A stretch of 7,240 bases of DNA, taken from Bacillota bacterium. Lineage in GTDB: Bacteria; Bacillota; Dehalobacteriia; UBA4068. The translations under genes and the position numbers were made by a program. The DNA is taken from NCBI GenBank assembly GCA_030528765.1, contig JAUMYD010000097.1, positions 1 to 7,240 of the forward strand, written 5' to 3'. Shown here in pieces: positions 6,092-7,240 of the stretch (position 1 is the first letter of the stretch; each line of letters opens with the position of its first letter). The notes below the pieces were generated by a model, which did no database searches, was not told the DNA's origin, and saw nothing but the letters and a program-made list of their open reading frames with translations.

Positions 6092-6999
6092 TGGAGGAGC
6101 TCCGTAAGGGAACTGTGATTTCCGGCTTTGGCGGCTTCTACCAGGTGCGCCTGGATATGCAGCATGTGGTGGAATGCAAGCCCCGGGGCCGACTGAAAAA
6201 GAACTACGAAAAGATATACCCCGGCGATACAGTGGAGATCTCCCTGCTGGAGGACGGCACAGGCATGATCGAAAGCATCGGCCCCCGGCACACAGCTCTG
6301 CGGCGGCCGAATATCGTGAATTTTAACCGCATCCTCATCGTCCTGGCCTGGCAGCTGCCGGATTATGACCTGCTGCTGCTGGATCGGATGCTCGTGCTGG
6401 CGAACCAGGCCGGCGTGCAGCCCATCATCTGCTTCAATAAGATGGATCTGCTGCAGCCCGGGCAGGAAAAGGAATTCCAGGCCATTCATGCCTGCTACAG
6501 CCAGGCAGGCTATCATCTGCTGCCCGTTTCCGCAGAACAGCCGGAAACAGTGAAGCAGCTCCGGGAAAAGCTGCGGGGTGGGCTCAGTGTTCTGGCCGGC
6601 CCCTCCGGCGTGGGGAAATCCAGCCTCATCAACGTGCTGCTGGGGCGGGAGCAGGTGGAGACCGGTGCTGTCAGTGATCGCCTGCGGCGGGGAAAGCACA
6701 CCACCCGCTATGCCACCATCATGCCCCTGGGCCAACAGGAGGAGGAGGGCTTCATTGCGGATACGCCCGGCTTCTTCACGCTGGATTTTCCCAATGATTT
6801 TCAGGCAGAGACCCTGCCCCTGCATTATCCGGATTTTTCCCTCTACCCGGGCTGCTATTTTGATAGCTGCCTGCACAAAAAGGAGCCCGGCTGCCAGGTA
6901 AAGCAGGCCGTAGAAGAAAATAAAATCAACCGGCAGCGCCATGAACGCTATCTGCGCCTGCTGGAGGAGCTACAAAGCAGGGAGGTAAAATATCGATGA
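6091..6999 (+). CDS. rsgA: Ribosome small-subunit GTPase RsgA (YjeQ/CpgA/YloQ)
   Basis: RsgA is a circularly permuted GTPase that binds the maturing 30S subunit and is released on GTP hydrolysis, as a late assembly check. The 302-residue product shows an N-terminal OB-fold (about 1-70) and then the GTPase motifs in permuted order: G4 NKMD at 116-119, G1 GPSGVGKSS at 170-178, a G2-region HTTR near 203 and G3 DTPG at 224-227. It closes with the zinc-binding knuckle C255, C260, H262, C268. All key residues are intact. The ATG shares one base with the kinase stop (TGATG), implying tight coupling. In B. subtilis the orthologue CpgA is phosphorylated by PrkC, which gives the gene order a functional sense. 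S166 stands just before the G1 loop, where the reported CpgA phosphothreonine lies. Confidence 0.97.
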   Translation: MEELRKGTVISGFGGFYQVRLDMQHVVECKPRGRLKKNYEKIYPGDTVEISLLEDGTGMIESIGPRHTALRRPNIVNFNRILIVLAWQLPDYDLLLLDRMLVLANQAGVQPIICFNKMDLLQPGQEKEFQAIHACYSQAGYHLLPVSAEQPETVKQLREKLRGGLSVLAGPSGVGKSSLINVLLGREQVETGAVSDRLRRGKHTTRYATIMPLGQQEEEGFIADTPGFFTLDFPNDFQAETLPLHYPDFSLYPGCYFDSCLHKKEPGCQVKQAVEENKINRQRHERYLRLLEELQSREVKYR

Positions 7000-7240
7000 T
7001 CCACATTTCACCCTCTTTTCTTTCCGCAGATATCTGGCAGGTCTCCCGGCAGATCTCCACGCTGGAGGCAGAAGGCTGCCGCTACCTGCATCTGGATGTG
7101 ATGGACGGCAGATTTGTACCGAACATTTCCTTCGGTATCCCTGTCATCAAAGGCATCCGTAAATACAGCAATAAGGTCTTTGATGTGCATCTGATGATCG
7201 TGGAGCCGGAAAAATATATCGAGGAGTTTAGAAAAGCAGG
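6996..7240 (+). CDS. rpe: Ribulose-phosphate 3-epimerase, 5' part (cut by window end)
   Basis: Rpe interconverts ribulose 5-phosphate and xylulose 5-phosphate in the pentose phosphate pathway. Only the first 81 codons are present, about a third of the usual length near 220. They begin MIHISPSFLSAD, followed by LHLDVMDGRFVPN (about 31-43) and FDVHLMI (62-68). These are the first strands of the TIM barrel; H32, D34 and H65 match the metal ligands of the family, with D34 also a catalytic acid/base. The reading frame is open to the window edge. The ATG overlaps the rsgA stop as ATGA, and a strong AGGGAGGT lies at 6979-6986 within the end of rsgA. No sign of damage is visible. Confidence 0.96.
   Translation, partial: MIHISPSFLSADIWQVSRQISTLEAEGCRYLHLDVMDGRFVPNISFGIPVIKGIRKYSNKVFDVHLMIVEPEKYIEEFRKA

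Overview
The window is a compact, GC-rich block of housekeeping genes, all on the + strand. The organism looks like a Bacillota member. The series rsmB, rlmN, PP2C phosphatase, PASTA kinase, rsgA, rpe is the Bacillota order known from Bacillus subtilis (yloM-yloN-prpC-prkC-cpgA-rpe). Here a YugP-type membrane zinc peptidase stands directly ahead of rsmB. The GC-rich codon use, strong AGGAGG-type ribosome binding sites and the upstream YugP gene fit Negativicutes or a GC-rich clostridial lineage. The genus cannot be fixed from this sequence.

Layout: 64-756 YugP-like peptidase; 753-2126 rsmB (ATGA overlap); 2127-2279 a 153-base leader with inverted repeats; 2280-3371 rlmN; a 48-base gap with a small hairpin; 3420-4130 PP2C phosphatase (GTG start); a 101-base gap with a strong palindrome; 4232-6091 PASTA Ser/Thr kinase; 6091-6999 rsgA (1-base overlap); 6996 to the window end, the 5' third of rpe (ATGA overlap). 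Bases 1-63 hold the yugP ribosome binding site and probably the last codons of an unidentified upstream gene.

The genes fall into three groups. RsmB methylates 16S rRNA, RlmN methylates 23S rRNA and tRNA, and RsgA is the GTPase that checks late 30S assembly. The kinase and phosphatase are an antagonistic pair that reads cell-wall fragments through extracellular PASTA domains; in B. subtilis the RsgA orthologue CpgA is a substrate of the kinase. YugP (membrane protease) and Rpe (pentose phosphate pathway) flank this core. Tight overlaps suggest one transcript, with likely extra control at the three real gaps and inside rlmN.

I found no undescribed multi-gene system; the genes belong to recognised families and look intact. 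The points worth a second look are non-coding or small: a sigma-A-like promoter inside the 3' part of rlmN, a leader before rlmN with two mutually exclusive pairings, a 15-base sequence shared by two gaps, and a degenerate duplication of the phosphatase 3' end flanking a strong palindrome.
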